NCBI GenBank assembly: GCA_018816815.1
Contig: JAHIVD010000091.1
Coordinates: 1 to 12,605 of the forward strand
DNA from: Patescibacteria group bacterium
GTDB lineage: Bacteria; Patescibacteriota; Microgenomatia; Daviesbacterales; UBA10151
Length of the DNA stretch: 12,605 nt
Direction of reading: 5' to 3'
Positions 1-6,923 of the stretch are shown here, piece by piece; the first letter of the stretch is position 1, and the number at the start of each line of letters is the position of its first letter. Below the pieces are notes generated by a model. It had not been told where the DNA came from. It did not search any database and saw only the letters and a list, made by a program, of their open reading frames with translations. The position numbers were made by a program, and so were the translations under genes.

Positions 1-135
1 GACTTAGACCCCGATAGAATTAATAAAAATCCAGCAAAAGAATTCCTTGACAAATTACTAACAATTGCAGGAGAAATAGTTATATTGGCTTCTTTTGGAC
101 TAATTGCGACTTTTATTAAACCAACTCCAAAATAG
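1..135 (+). CDS. C-terminal end of an unidentified membrane protein (partial)
   Basis: Frame 1 is open from the first base to a TAG at 133-135 and gives 44 residues of a protein whose start lies outside the window. A charged, Asp/Lys/Asn-rich stretch is followed by a hydrophobic segment at about residues 24-39 (IVILASFGLIATFI), which could be a membrane helix, and a short tail ending in PTPK. Codon choice looks like that of the other genes. I do not recognise the family. It overlaps the 3' end of the minus-strand gene at 100-366 by 36 bases, so the two genes are convergent and overlapping. It could be a chance open frame, since only 44 codons are visible. Confidence 0.45.
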   Translation, partial: DLDPDRINKNPAKEFLDKLLTIAGEIVILASFGLIATFIKPTPK

Positions 136-366
136 ATGAATAACCCAAAACCAAAAAATAATATTTACAAAAGATGTCAAAACTATTTTAGCCTGACTAT
201 TGCTAGATATACATAGAGCAATAGGATAACCAGCTAAGCTACATTTATGGAAAATGGAAAAATAATCCGAAAATCCAATCAAGGCTTGAATAAAACCACT
301 TACCAGCCATATCCCCACACTTAACCCCAATGTGATGAAAAATCTTTTCTTGCTTAATCCCAACAT
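100..366 (-). CDS. Small two-helix membrane protein, unknown function
   Basis: This is an 88-residue protein with two predicted membrane helices, at about residues 9-32 and 61-80, and almost nothing else. The start is supported by a good Shine-Dalgarno sequence, AGGAG, six bases before the ATG; it is one of the few clear ones in the window. The N-terminus carries KKR, so by the positive-inside rule the loop between the helices should lie outside the cell. That loop has two cysteines, C42 and C52, in the stretch CSLAGYPIALC, and could carry a disulfide (inference). It follows the 44-residue gene on the same strand with a 49-base gap containing a 10-bp inverted repeat. I do not recognise a named family. 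The 3' end overlaps a convergent partial gene. Confidence 0.6.
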   Translation of the reverse strand: MLGLSKKRFFITLGLSVGIWLVSGFIQALIGFSDYFSIFHKCSLAGYPIALCISSNSQAKIVLTSFVNIIFWFWVIHLFWSWFNKSRN

Positions 367-382
367 AAGTATCTCCTGTTAC

Positions 383-414
383 TCCCGTAACTATACAATC
401 ATAAAGTTACGGGA
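383..414. repeat. 10-bp perfect inverted repeat between two small genes
   Basis: TCCCGTAACT at 383-392 is the exact reverse complement of AGTTACGGGA at 405-414, leaving a 12-base loop. It sits directly after the stop of the 44-residue gene and ends about 15 bases before the start of the 88-residue membrane gene, both on the minus strand. No T-tract follows on the minus strand, so it does not look like a normal terminator there. On the plus strand a weak T-run follows five bases later. It may be an mRNA hairpin between cistrons or a protein-binding site. Confidence 0.55.
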
Positions 415-415
415 A

Positions 416-550
416 CTACTTTTTCTTCATATGCTTAAACATTTCGATTTGACGAAGTCTGACTTCTGCCTGTTCTTTAGTTGGATAAGTTCCCATATTA
501 CGTCCGCTTTCTGCAACTACTCTAAACCCTTCCTTTGCTTTGATAATCAT
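416..550 (-). CDS. 44-residue basic protein, unknown function
   Basis: This short ORF begins at an ATG (548-550) and ends in TAG (416-418), giving 44 residues. It starts MIIKAKEGFRVVAESGRN, continues with a MGTYPTKEQA stretch, then a charged helix-like RLRQIEMFKH, and ends in KKK. The pattern of a short beta-like start, a G-T-Y turn and a basic amphipathic helix looks like a genuine folded microprotein rather than a chance frame. It resembles short phage and CPR hypothetical proteins I have seen, but I cannot name a family. The ribosome binding site is weak. The 88-residue membrane gene follows on the same strand, so the two may be co-transcribed. The plus-strand frame across this region is poorer. 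Confidence 0.6.
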   Translation of the reverse strand: MIIKAKEGFRVVAESGRNMGTYPTKEQAEVRLRQIEMFKHMKKK

Positions 551-790
551 ATTTTTAGCATACCCTACTGCTTAATTTTTTTCCACATTGCTTAGAAATC
601 TGTATAAGCAAAGCTTCCTGTTTTGCGATATTGAAAAACTGTATTCCGTGCCCGCAGAGTTCTTTTAGTCCAACCCCAAAACAAAAAAAATTGTCTCCTG
701 CCTTCGACAAAAGACAAACTCCCTCTTGACGTCTGAAGCATTTTTACCGCACAATTAAATTGTGCTAAGACGGAAGCGCAAAACCTTGAT
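551..790. other. Intergenic stretch with hairpins, no convincing gene
   Basis: Between the 44-residue gene and the L,D-transpeptidase no convincing protein gene is seen. The stretch holds a minus-strand intrinsic terminator (683-717) and a perfect 7-bp hairpin with a 3-base loop, GCACAAT/ATTGTGC at 749-755 and 759-765. A minus-strand open frame at 592-864 runs through both hairpins and into the transpeptidase gene. It lacks a ribosome binding site, and part of its protein (the QFFLFW segment) is just the terminator T-tract read as codons, so it is not called. Confidence 0.5.
683..717 (-). terminator. Strong minus-strand intrinsic terminator
   Basis: Read on the minus strand, a 12-bp stem (717-706 with 702-691, including several G-U pairs) closes on a GAA loop and is followed by eight consecutive T residues (690-683). 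This is a textbook intrinsic terminator. No minus-strand gene ends just upstream of it. The region that would be transcribed into it is the 5' end and upstream region of the plus-strand transpeptidase gene. It may end a short non-coding RNA or stop antisense transcription. Confidence 0.7.
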
Positions 791-1513
791 ATGTTGCACC
801 GTCTAATACCTTTTTTACTAGTAATAGCTTTTATTGCCTGTATTGCTTTTAATTTCCAATCCATCAGACGAACAATTGTTTATAAATTACATATCTCAGG
901 CGATCCAACGACTTCATGTTGCAATGAGGAAGCAGTTACCAAATCAGACGGCAAGTTTAACGAGGAAGCTGTCACTGCTATTTATAATAACCAGGTCATA
1001 GACTATCCTAAAACATCTCTTGCTTATGCTTATTCACAAACTCTAGCCCAAAACCAGGATAGTAACCAAACAGTGCTGGGTACAACAAATGCAGCTGGAG
1101 AGGAAAAATGGATTGAAGTATCCCTATCAGAACAAAGATTAAGAGCTTGGGAAGATAACAAATTAGTAATGGAGTTTCCTGTCTCAACAGGACTTTGGTC
1201 TTCTACCCCCAAAGGAACTTTCAATATTTGGTATAAAACCCGGAGCCAAAGCATGCGCGGCGGCTCTCAAGCTCTGGGAACTTACTATAATTTACCAAAC
1301 GTACCGCATAATATGTTCTTTTATCGGGGTTATGCTATTCACGGAGCTTACTGGCATAATAATTTCGGCCACCCAATGAGCCATGGTTGTATAAACTCAC
1401 CGCTTGCCAGCGCAGCCCAAATTTTTGATTGGGCCGGACCGGTTGTTCCACCGGGCCAAGGCGTTGTCAGGGCATCTGCAGAAAATCCTGGTACCCGCGT
1501 TCTCGTGCATTAA
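791..1513 (+). CDS. Membrane-anchored L,D-transpeptidase (YkuD domain)
   Basis: This is a 240-residue protein. One hydrophobic helix at residues 5-22 acts as a signal anchor, followed by a linker of about 85 residues and a YkuD catalytic domain from about residue 106 to the end. The active-site signature is complete: H184-G185 and S197-H198-G199-C200, with C200 the nucleophile. The family cross-links peptidoglycan through 3-3 bonds or attaches proteins to it outside the membrane. CPR-type cells with walls commonly encode such enzymes. There is no clear Shine-Dalgarno sequence before the ATG. The gene converges on the sugar kinase with only nine bases between the stops and no terminator in the gap. 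The catalytic call is firm; the exact cross-linking role is not visible. Confidence 0.93.
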   Translation: MLHRLIPFLLVIAFIACIAFNFQSIRRTIVYKLHISGDPTTSCCNEEAVTKSDGKFNEEAVTAIYNNQVIDYPKTSLAYAYSQTLAQNQDSNQTVLGTTNAAGEEKWIEVSLSEQRLRAWEDNKLVMEFPVSTGLWSSTPKGTFNIWYKTRSQSMRGGSQALGTYYNLPNVPHNMFFYRGYAIHGAYWHNNFGHPMSHGCINSPLASAAQIFDWAGPVVPPGQGVVRASAENPGTRVLVH

Positions 1514-1522
1514 AACAGTTAA

Positions 1523-2506
1523 TTATATTTCTTTTGCAACAATTTTAGGATTTTCTTTTAATCTCTTTAGTATTTGATTCAAAGTTAAAAGTCCTGTTTG
1601 TGCACCAATTTGTTCTACAACAGCAGCCCCATTAACAGCTCCCCATCTCATTGCCTCAGCTAAACTTTTTCCATGAAAAAGACCTGCCAGAAGTCCTGTC
1701 GAATACCCATCACCTGCTCCGGTTGTTTCCACTAAATTTGCCGGGAAAATTCCTATTCTATAAAATTTCTCTCCATCAAACCCAAATGAACCATCCACAC
1801 CATCAGTCACAACAACAAATTCCGGCCCTAAATCTACCAAACCTGATAATAATTTTTTGATATCCACTTTTTTTTCTTCAGGTATTTCTAAAACCTTCTT
1901 GGCTTCTTCTTTATTAAGGATAAAGAGTTTGGTCAAAGAAAGTAGTTTTGGATATTTTTTAACCCCGTCTTTTAATTGATTTGTTCCCGGACCAAAAACT
2001 AAATTTGCTCCGGTTCTTTCTATATAACTTTCAATTTGAGAAATTAAAGAAGTCTTTGTGTATGAATAAGACACGGAACTAAAATAGACCCATCTGGTCC
2101 GCTCTAAATCAGGCAAATTATAATCCCAGGGGTAATGATAAACTAAAATCGTCCTTTCTCCTTTGTATGCTAAAACAATCGATTGCTCTGTCGGCACATC
2201 TTTATTTACAACCATGTAACGGGTAATAACACCTTCCTTTTTTAAATGATCCAGAATCATTCTACCGTTGCCGTCACCGCCAACATTACCGAAAAGGGCT
2301 GTTTTCATTTTCAATCTAGCAGCACCTACAGCATTATTGTTATTATTCCCTGCAGGCAAGCACCTTATCTCGTCTACCGGAATCTTTCCGCCGTAATTCA
2401 AACAAATTTCGCAACTTTCTTTATTCAAAGTACAACTTATGTGAGCCTTTGGCAGGTGAACAAAATTATCAATCCTGGCATCACCGATAGAAATTAAATC
2501 TAGCAT
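1523..2506 (-). CDS. PfkB-family sugar/nucleoside kinase
   Basis: The PfkB fold is clear. The N-terminus has an IGDARID strand, the substrate-side motif is PAGNNNNNA (residues 51-59) in place of the usual GGNxxN, an N-x-x-E motif lies in ILNKEEA (N198, E201), and the ATP/anion-hole signature ETTGAGD ends at catalytic D266. The family phosphorylates ribose, fructose, adenosine and related sugars with ATP; the exact substrate cannot be read here. I start at the ATG at 2504-2506 (326 residues) because the fold begins there. An earlier in-frame ATG at 2587 would add 27 unrelated residues overlapping the SDR gene. It is the last gene of the minus-strand cluster. Given the pentose-phosphate neighbours, a ribokinase-like role is plausible (inference). 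Confidence 0.88.
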   Translation of the reverse strand: MLDLISIGDARIDNFVHLPKAHISCTLNKESCEICLNYGGKIPVDEIRCLPAGNNNNNAVGAARLKMKTALFGNVGGDGNGRMILDHLKKEGVITRYMVVNKDVPTEQSIVLAYKGERTILVYHYPWDYNLPDLERTRWVYFSSVSYSYTKTSLISQIESYIERTGANLVFGPGTNQLKDGVKKYPKLLSLTKLFILNKEEAKKVLEIPEEKKVDIKKLLSGLVDLGPEFVVVTDGVDGSFGFDGEKFYRIGIFPANLVETTGAGDGYSTGLLAGLFHGKSLAEAMRWGAVNGAAVVEQIGAQTGLLTLNQILKRLKENPKIVAKEI

Positions 2507-2546
2507 ATTTTTATAACTCAACTGACGAAGCTCTATAACCGAATTT

Positions 2547-3335
2547 TTAAGACAGTAAAACTCCGCCGTCAACCACAATCTGGGCACCTGTCATATATGA
2601 AGATGCCTCAGAAGCCAAAAATAAAGCAACTTTTCCAATCTCATCCGGTTTTCCCATCCTGTGCATGGGAATTTTAGCAATAAATTTTTCCAACACATCA
2701 GCTGCAAGAGGTTTTCCTTTAACAACTCCTGGTGTCTCTATTGCTCCCGGAGCAATTGCATTAACCCAAATTTTATGTGGTGCTAATTCCAAAGCAATGT
2801 TTTTGGTAAACCCCCAAACCCCATGTTTTGATGCATCATAATGCGCCAGCCCAACAGACGAAGGACGAATAGCATCAATCGAAGTAATATTGATAATTTT
2901 ACCCCCTTCTCCCTGCGTAATCATCTGTTTAGACACATACTTAGTGCAAAGAAAAACTCCTTTTAGATTAACAGCTAGCACTTTATCAAAATCAGCTAGA
3001 CTCATTTGCGAAAGAGGTATCCTGGGATAAATTCCGGCATTATTAACTAGAATATCTATTTTCCCGAATGCGCTGACAGTTTCAGCAACCATTTTTTTAA
3101 CATTCTCTTCATCCGAAACATCAGTTTTAACAGTTTTTGCAGTCCAACCCTTGGCAGCTAAATCCTCAACTGCTTTTTCCGATTCAGATTCTTTAAAATC
3201 TGCAATCACAACCCTTGCTCCGGCTTCAGCCAGTCTATAGGCAATTCCAAAACCAATTCCCATTGCACCCCCGGTCACAATAGCTACCTTATCTGATAGA
3301 TCAATTATATTTTTAATTGGAGGAATATTATTCAT
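2547..3335 (-). CDS. NAD(P)-dependent short-chain dehydrogenase/reductase
   Basis: This is a classical SDR of 262 residues, the normal length. The nucleotide-binding motif TGGAMGIG lies at 21-28 and NNAG at 98-101. The catalytic tetrad is N123, S152, Y166 and K170 (YDASK), and the C-terminal strand is VDGGV. An aspartate at residue 46, at the end of the second strand, suggests NAD(H) rather than NADP(H). Relatives include glucose 1-dehydrogenases, sugar-acid dehydrogenases and 3-oxoacyl-ACP reductases, and the substrate cannot be settled. The cluster offers sugar phosphates rather than fatty-acid genes, so a sugar or polyol substrate is the better guess. The start overlaps the end of the DsbA-like gene by eight bases. 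Confidence 0.88.
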   Translation of the reverse strand: MNNIPPIKNIIDLSDKVAIVTGGAMGIGFGIAYRLAEAGARVVIADFKESESEKAVEDLAAKGWTAKTVKTDVSDEENVKKMVAETVSAFGKIDILVNNAGIYPRIPLSQMSLADFDKVLAVNLKGVFLCTKYVSKQMITQGEGGKIINITSIDAIRPSSVGLAHYDASKHGVWGFTKNIALELAPHKIWVNAIAPGAIETPGVVKGKPLAADVLEKFIAKIPMHRMGKPDEIGKVALFLASEASSYMTGAQIVVDGGVLLS

Positions 3336-3984
3336 TTTTCTTCAATTCTTCTACCACAGCAGTGTTTAAATCATCAAATGATTTCAGATTAAGTTTTCGG
3401 CCATTGACAAAAAAGGTGGGAACAGAATCAATCTCTATGCGATCCGCCTCAGCTATGTCATCGTCAATTTTTGACTTAAAAATATCTTCTTCTAACGCTT
3501 GTTTTACCTTATTCTCATCCAGATCCAATTCCCTGGCTAATCCTAGGAAAAAATCAGCAGCATCAGCTTCAGCAAGAGCAGTCCACTGAGTCTGAGTTTC
3601 AAAAAGCTTGTCATGCATTTCCCAAAATTTGCCCTGTTCCCCTGCAGCTTCAGCTAAATATGCAGTCTGTCTTCCGTAAAGATGTCCGGGAGTCGGGAGA
3701 TAGCGATAAATAAACTGCACCTGATCCGGATAAATAATTCTTAGCTTTTTAATAAATGGTTTAGCAACCAAACAAGCCTGGCATTGAAAATCCGAGAATT
3801 CAACTACTTTTACTTTGGCACTATCACTACCTATTTTCTGCCCCTTAGAGTAATCAATCTGGGAAACGGTTGCACCGGCAACTGCTTTTGAGGAATTACT
3901 TCGGGTAAACAGGAACATACTTCCAAACAAAAGAATCAAAGTGCTTATTAAAATAACGCCTAACCATTTAGTTTCTTTTTTCAT
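3328..3984 (-). CDS. Membrane-anchored DsbA-like thioredoxin-fold oxidoreductase
   Basis: This is a 218-residue protein with an N-terminal membrane anchor (about residues 8-26) followed by an exported DsbA/thioredoxin_4 type domain. The redox motif is C68-Q-A-C71, preceded by VEFSDFQ, and the cis-proline loop is VPT with P189. An alpha-helical insertion at roughly 100-180 is typical of DsbA and BdbD relatives. The protein would introduce disulfides into exported proteins and be reoxidised by the VKOR protein encoded nine bases upstream. Fusions and gene pairs of VKOR with a thioredoxin-fold partner are well known. The 3' end overlaps the SDR gene by eight bases. Confidence 0.92.
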   Translation of the reverse strand: MKKETKWLGVILISTLILLFGSMFLFTRSNSSKAVAGATVSQIDYSKGQKIGSDSAKVKVVEFSDFQCQACLVAKPFIKKLRIIYPDQVQFIYRYLPTPGHLYGRQTAYLAEAAGEQGKFWEMHDKLFETQTQWTALAEADAADFFLGLARELDLDENKVKQALEEDIFKSKIDDDIAEADRIEIDSVPTFFVNGRKLNLKSFDDLNTAVVEELKKNE

Positions 3985-3993
3985 AAACGTCTT

Positions 3994-4419
3994 CTAATAC
4001 AAATTTCTGCGGTCTAATATAACCAATAGCAAAATTATACATGATAGTATAAACGATAATACGCACCAAAAACAAATAGCTTTAATCACAAAAATCTCCA
4101 AGAAAGTAAGATATACGCCAAAACCCACCCCGCATAAAGAGATTACCAATTTCAGCTGCAGCAGTAAATTGCTAAACGTTTTTTGGACATGTATTACTGA
4201 TAATATTGCCATTGCAAAATAAAAAAGTATCCCTAAAAAAGGAATTGAAATCCCAAGAAAACCGGAGTAAGAACTAATCCGTACAGCATCACAGCCTGTA
4301 CCTATCGGACAAATAACCGAACCTTGTAAGTTGTATTCATAAAATAAAAAAGAACTCACAAAAAGCCCAAATAAACTCAAAACAAAGATAAGCCTGTTGG
4401 ATAAACTGGATGAAATCAT
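3994..4419 (-). CDS. Vitamin K epoxide reductase (VKOR) family membrane protein
   Basis: This is a 141-residue protein with about four membrane helices (roughly 8-28, 56-76, 88-108 and 115-135). It has the VKOR cysteine set: a loop pair C37 and C43 (ICPIGTGC) and the C116-F-W-C119 motif next to the quinone site. In bacteria VKOR replaces DsbB, passing electrons from a DsbA-like partner to a quinone. The partner is the next gene, nine bases on. The start follows the transketolase C-half stop by four bases, with a weak GAAATGAAAAG purine stretch ahead of the ATG. CPR-type genomes often lack quinone synthesis, so the terminal acceptor is an open question. Confidence 0.92.
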   Translation of the reverse strand: MISSSLSNRLIFVLSLFGLFVSSFLFYEYNLQGSVICPIGTGCDAVRISSYSGFLGISIPFLGILFYFAMAILSVIHVQKTFSNLLLQLKLVISLCGVGFGVYLTFLEIFVIKAICFWCVLSFILSCIILLLVILDRRNLY

Positions 4420-4423
4420 CTTT

Positions 4424-5413
4424 TCATTTCTTTTTCATTTTCAAGAGATGTTTTATAGCTGAAATAATTGCTTTTTCAGTTAAGCCAAATTTTGTAAATA
4501 GCTCATCTGATTCTCCTGACTCTCCAAATCTATCTTTGATACCGATAATTCTCAGTGGCACAGGAAAGTTTTGTGAAAGAACTTCTGCAACCGCCCCTCC
4601 TAAACCACCGGTAACTTGATGATCTTCTGCTGTAACTATTGCTCCGCAATCTTTAGCTGCCTTTATCACTAACTCTTGATCCAAAGGTTTAATAGTGTGG
4701 CAATTTATTACCCGAACAGATATTTTACTCGACTTTAACTCTTTAGCAGCCAGCAAAGCTTTATAAACCATCTGTCCGGTAGCAATCACTGCCACGTCAG
4801 TACCTTTATGAAAAACTTCAGCCCTGCCTATCTTAAAAGGAGAATCTTCTGTAGTTACAACAGGTATTTTGTTTCTGGACAATCTAAGATAACAAGGTTT
4901 AGGAAACTTGGCTATAGCTAACGTAGCTTTTTTGGCCTCAATTGAATCTACCGGAGAAATTACTGTCATATTAGGCAAACACCGCATCAAAGCTATATCT
5001 TCCAAAGCCTGGTGAGTTGCACCGTCCGGTCCTACAGACAATCCGGCATGAGATCCGATAATCTTAACCGGAACATCATTGTAACAAACAGTTGTTCTGA
5101 TTTGCTCCCAGTTTCTGCCCGGCGAAAAAACAGCAAAGGATGAAACAAAAGGGACTTTTCCAGCCAGAGCCATACCAGCTGCAACTGTCACTAAATTTTG
5201 CTCAGCTACTCCCACTTCAATAAATCTTTGTGGGAATTTTTCAGCAAAGAAATGTGTTCTGGTAGATTCTGCCAAATCTGCACTGAGCGCCACTACTTGT
5301 TCGTCTTCTTCGCCAGCTAAAACTAAACCTTCACCATAACCATTACGGGTCGCTACCTGTTCAACATCAGGATCAAATATTTTAAGGTTCAAATATGCTT
5401 TTGGATTAATCAT
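4424..5413 (-). CDS. tkt: Transketolase, C-terminal subunit
   Basis: This 329-residue protein covers the pyrimidine-binding and C-terminal domains of transketolase. The signature FIEVGVAEQN holds catalytic E71, which activates thiamine diphosphate. SHAGLSVGPDGATHQ at 121-135 and the following LEDIALMR match the family. The C-terminal domain ends with a lysine-rich tail (KMKKK). Together with the N-half, which overlaps it by four bases (ATGA), it forms a split transketolase that moves two-carbon units between sugar phosphates in the cytoplasm. The split form is common in archaea and many bacteria. DXP synthase is a distant alternative, but the separate N-half has transketolase motifs. Confidence 0.95.
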   Translation of the reverse strand: MINPKAYLNLKIFDPDVEQVATRNGYGEGLVLAGEEDEQVVALSADLAESTRTHFFAEKFPQRFIEVGVAEQNLVTVAAGMALAGKVPFVSSFAVFSPGRNWEQIRTTVCYNDVPVKIIGSHAGLSVGPDGATHQALEDIALMRCLPNMTVISPVDSIEAKKATLAIAKFPKPCYLRLSRNKIPVVTTEDSPFKIGRAEVFHKGTDVAVIATGQMVYKALLAAKELKSSKISVRVINCHTIKPLDQELVIKAAKDCGAIVTAEDHQVTGGLGGAVAEVLSQNFPVPLRIIGIKDRFGESGESDELFTKFGLTEKAIISAIKHLLKMKKK

Positions 5414-6267
5414 TTACTGCCTTTCCGGATTTTACTTCGTATTACCTCAAGTTCCTTTAATGCCAATTTAGCCTCTTCTTTTTTTGGTGTTTTGCCATGC
5501 CATTCGTATTTTCCTTCCATAAAGCTGACACCTTTTCCAGCAATTGTATGAGCAATAATTACAGTAGGTTTTTTTAAAATTGTTTTAACCTCGTCAAAAA
5601 CTGCAAGAATTTCCTGCATATTATGCCCATTAGTTTCTAAAACATGCCAGTTAAAAGCTTCGTATTTTGCCCGTAAATTATCAAGCGGCATAACATCTTC
5701 TGTGAATCCGCTAATCTGAATATTATTTCTATCAATTACAGCTGTTAGCTTATGTAGTTTATTTTTACCGGCCAACATCACTGCTTCCCAGGTATTGCCC
5801 TCATCGTGTTCCCCGTCTGATGTTAAACAAATCACTCGCCAATCAGCTTTATCCATTTGTCCAGATAAAGCCAAACCAACAGCCTGTGATAAACCGGAAC
5901 CTAAAGGACCGGAGGTGTTTTCAAGTCCGGGCAAAGCAGTCCGATGAGGATGACCTTGCAATCTGCTGCCTAGTTTGCGCAAAGTCTTAAGCTCTGAAAG
6001 AGGAAAATAGCCAGCTTGGGCCATAGCAGCATAGAGCGCCGGGCAAATATGACCGTTGGATAAAATCAGCCGGTCTCTCTTGCCCCAGTCAGGCTTTTTG
6101 GGATCGTGATTTAGGATATGAAAATAAAGTGCCGCAAAAATATCCGCCATCCCCAAAGCTCCAGCCGGATGTCCTGATCCTGCCTCATATAACATTTTAA
6201 TAATATCCTGACGGATTAAATTTGCTTTCTCTTCTAATTGTAAGACATCACTGATTTTCATTGACAT
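5410..6267 (-). CDS. tkt: Transketolase, N-terminal subunit
   Basis: This 285-residue protein is the diphosphate-binding half of transketolase. Visible motifs are SGHPAG (H33), SNGH (H73), GHPH (H106) and the thiamine-diphosphate/metal motif that runs from DGEHDEG (D151) to DRNN (N181-N182). The first glycine of the usual GDG is a serine (TSDGEHDEG), a substitution I believe occurs in other split transketolases. It starts MSMK; the second methionine two codons later is an equally possible start, as neither has a Shine-Dalgarno sequence. A 23-base gap separates it from the LOG gene upstream. The ATGA overlap with the C-half implies coupled translation of equal amounts. Confidence 0.95.
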   Translation of the reverse strand: MSMKISDVLQLEEKANLIRQDIIKMLYEAGSGHPAGALGMADIFAALYFHILNHDPKKPDWGKRDRLILSNGHICPALYAAMAQAGYFPLSELKTLRKLGSRLQGHPHRTALPGLENTSGPLGSGLSQAVGLALSGQMDKADWRVICLTSDGEHDEGNTWEAVMLAGKNKLHKLTAVIDRNNIQISGFTEDVMPLDNLRAKYEAFNWHVLETNGHNMQEILAVFDEVKTILKKPTVIIAHTIAGKGVSFMEGKYEWHGKTPKKEEAKLALKELEVIRSKIRKGSK

Positions 6268-6290
6268 AGGTTAAGCGTAAAGTTTTTAAA

Positions 6291-6923
6291 TTATATACTA
6301 AAATCGTCAGTCGTAGCTTTAACGTATGCGTGTCGCCCTTGTTTTAATTCATCTTCAAAATCCAGTATTGCCTGCAAAACAGCATCGGGACTGTCAACCA
6401 TTTTATAAACTTCCAGCTCTTCAGGCCGCATAATCATATTGTCCTTAAATGTCTGAATGATGTTCTTCCAAAATTTCCCAAAAAGAATTAATGGTTTGTG
6501 GTGCCCAAAATACAATTTAGCCAAACCCCAAGCCATGCCAAATTCGGAAATAGTCCCGGTTCCACCATTAAAGATTACATAAACCTGTCCTTCTTTTAAA
6601 AGAGTCAGGGTTCTTTCCAAATAATTTTTTGTTTTTATTTCTACATCTACCTTGTTAAGGGGGTCTTTTCCTTCGAAATGCATTTTTGGGTCTGCCTGAA
6701 AAGTCACCCCAATCGCTTTACCGCCGCCTGCTTTTGCTCCCAGACTTGCCGCTCTCATTACCCCTGGTCCACCCCCGTCTGCTACCACATAACCAGCTTC
6801 TGCCAATTTCTTGCAAACTGCAAAAGCACTATTATACAACTCACTATTTTCTTCTGTATGGGACGAACCGAAAATAGCAACTTGATGTATAGATTTTGCT
6901 TTAGGTAAATTACCGTTATTCAT
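6291..6923 (-). CDS. LOG-family nucleotide 5'-monophosphate phosphoribohydrolase (TIGR00730 type)
   Basis: This is a 210-residue Rossmann-like protein with the two LOG signatures: DGGGPGVM at 49-56 and NGGTGTISE at 119-127, which corresponds to PGGxGTxxE. A conserved arginine, R104, lies in YLERTLTLL. LOG proteins cleave the N-glycosidic bond of nucleoside monophosphates, AMP or cytokinin nucleotides, to give the base and ribose 5-phosphate. Relatives are often misnamed lysine decarboxylases. The gene sits between rpe and transketolase and overlaps rpe by eight bases, so its ribose 5-phosphate product would enter the encoded pathway directly (inference). A small role in nucleotide housekeeping is the alternative. 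Confidence 0.88.
   Translation of the reverse strand: MNNGNLPKAKSIHQVAIFGSSHTEENSELYNSAFAVCKKLAEAGYVVADGGGPGVMRAASLGAKAGGGKAIGVTFQADPKMHFEGKDPLNKVDVEIKTKNYLERTLTLLKEGQVYVIFNGGTGTISEFGMAWGLAKLYFGHHKPLILFGKFWKNIIQTFKDNMIMRPEELEVYKMVDSPDAVLQAILDFEDELKQGRHAYVKATTDDFSI

Noticed and set aside
332..595. 87-codon plus-strand open frame
   Set aside because: It is the shadow of the 44-residue minus-strand gene and the membrane gene start; Cys/Phe/Ser-rich composition without a recognisable domain.
592..864. 90-codon minus-strand open frame overlapping the start of the L,D-transpeptidase
   Set aside because: No ribosome binding site; it overlaps a well-supported gene and reads straight through the 749-765 hairpin and the terminator T-tract, whose translation gives its aromatic segment.
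2507..2587. Longer PfkB kinase with 27 extra N-terminal residues
   Set aside because: The extension lies in the end of the SDR gene, matches nothing in the fold, and the family N-terminus begins at the ATG at 2506.
4424..6267. Transketolase broken by a frameshift
   Set aside because: The halves divide at the domain boundary, each has its own start, and the ATGA overlap is typical of the natural split enzyme.
6291..6923. Lysine decarboxylase
   Set aside because: This is a common misannotation; the GGGPGVM and GGTGTISE motifs are those of LOG phosphoribohydrolases, with no PLP site.
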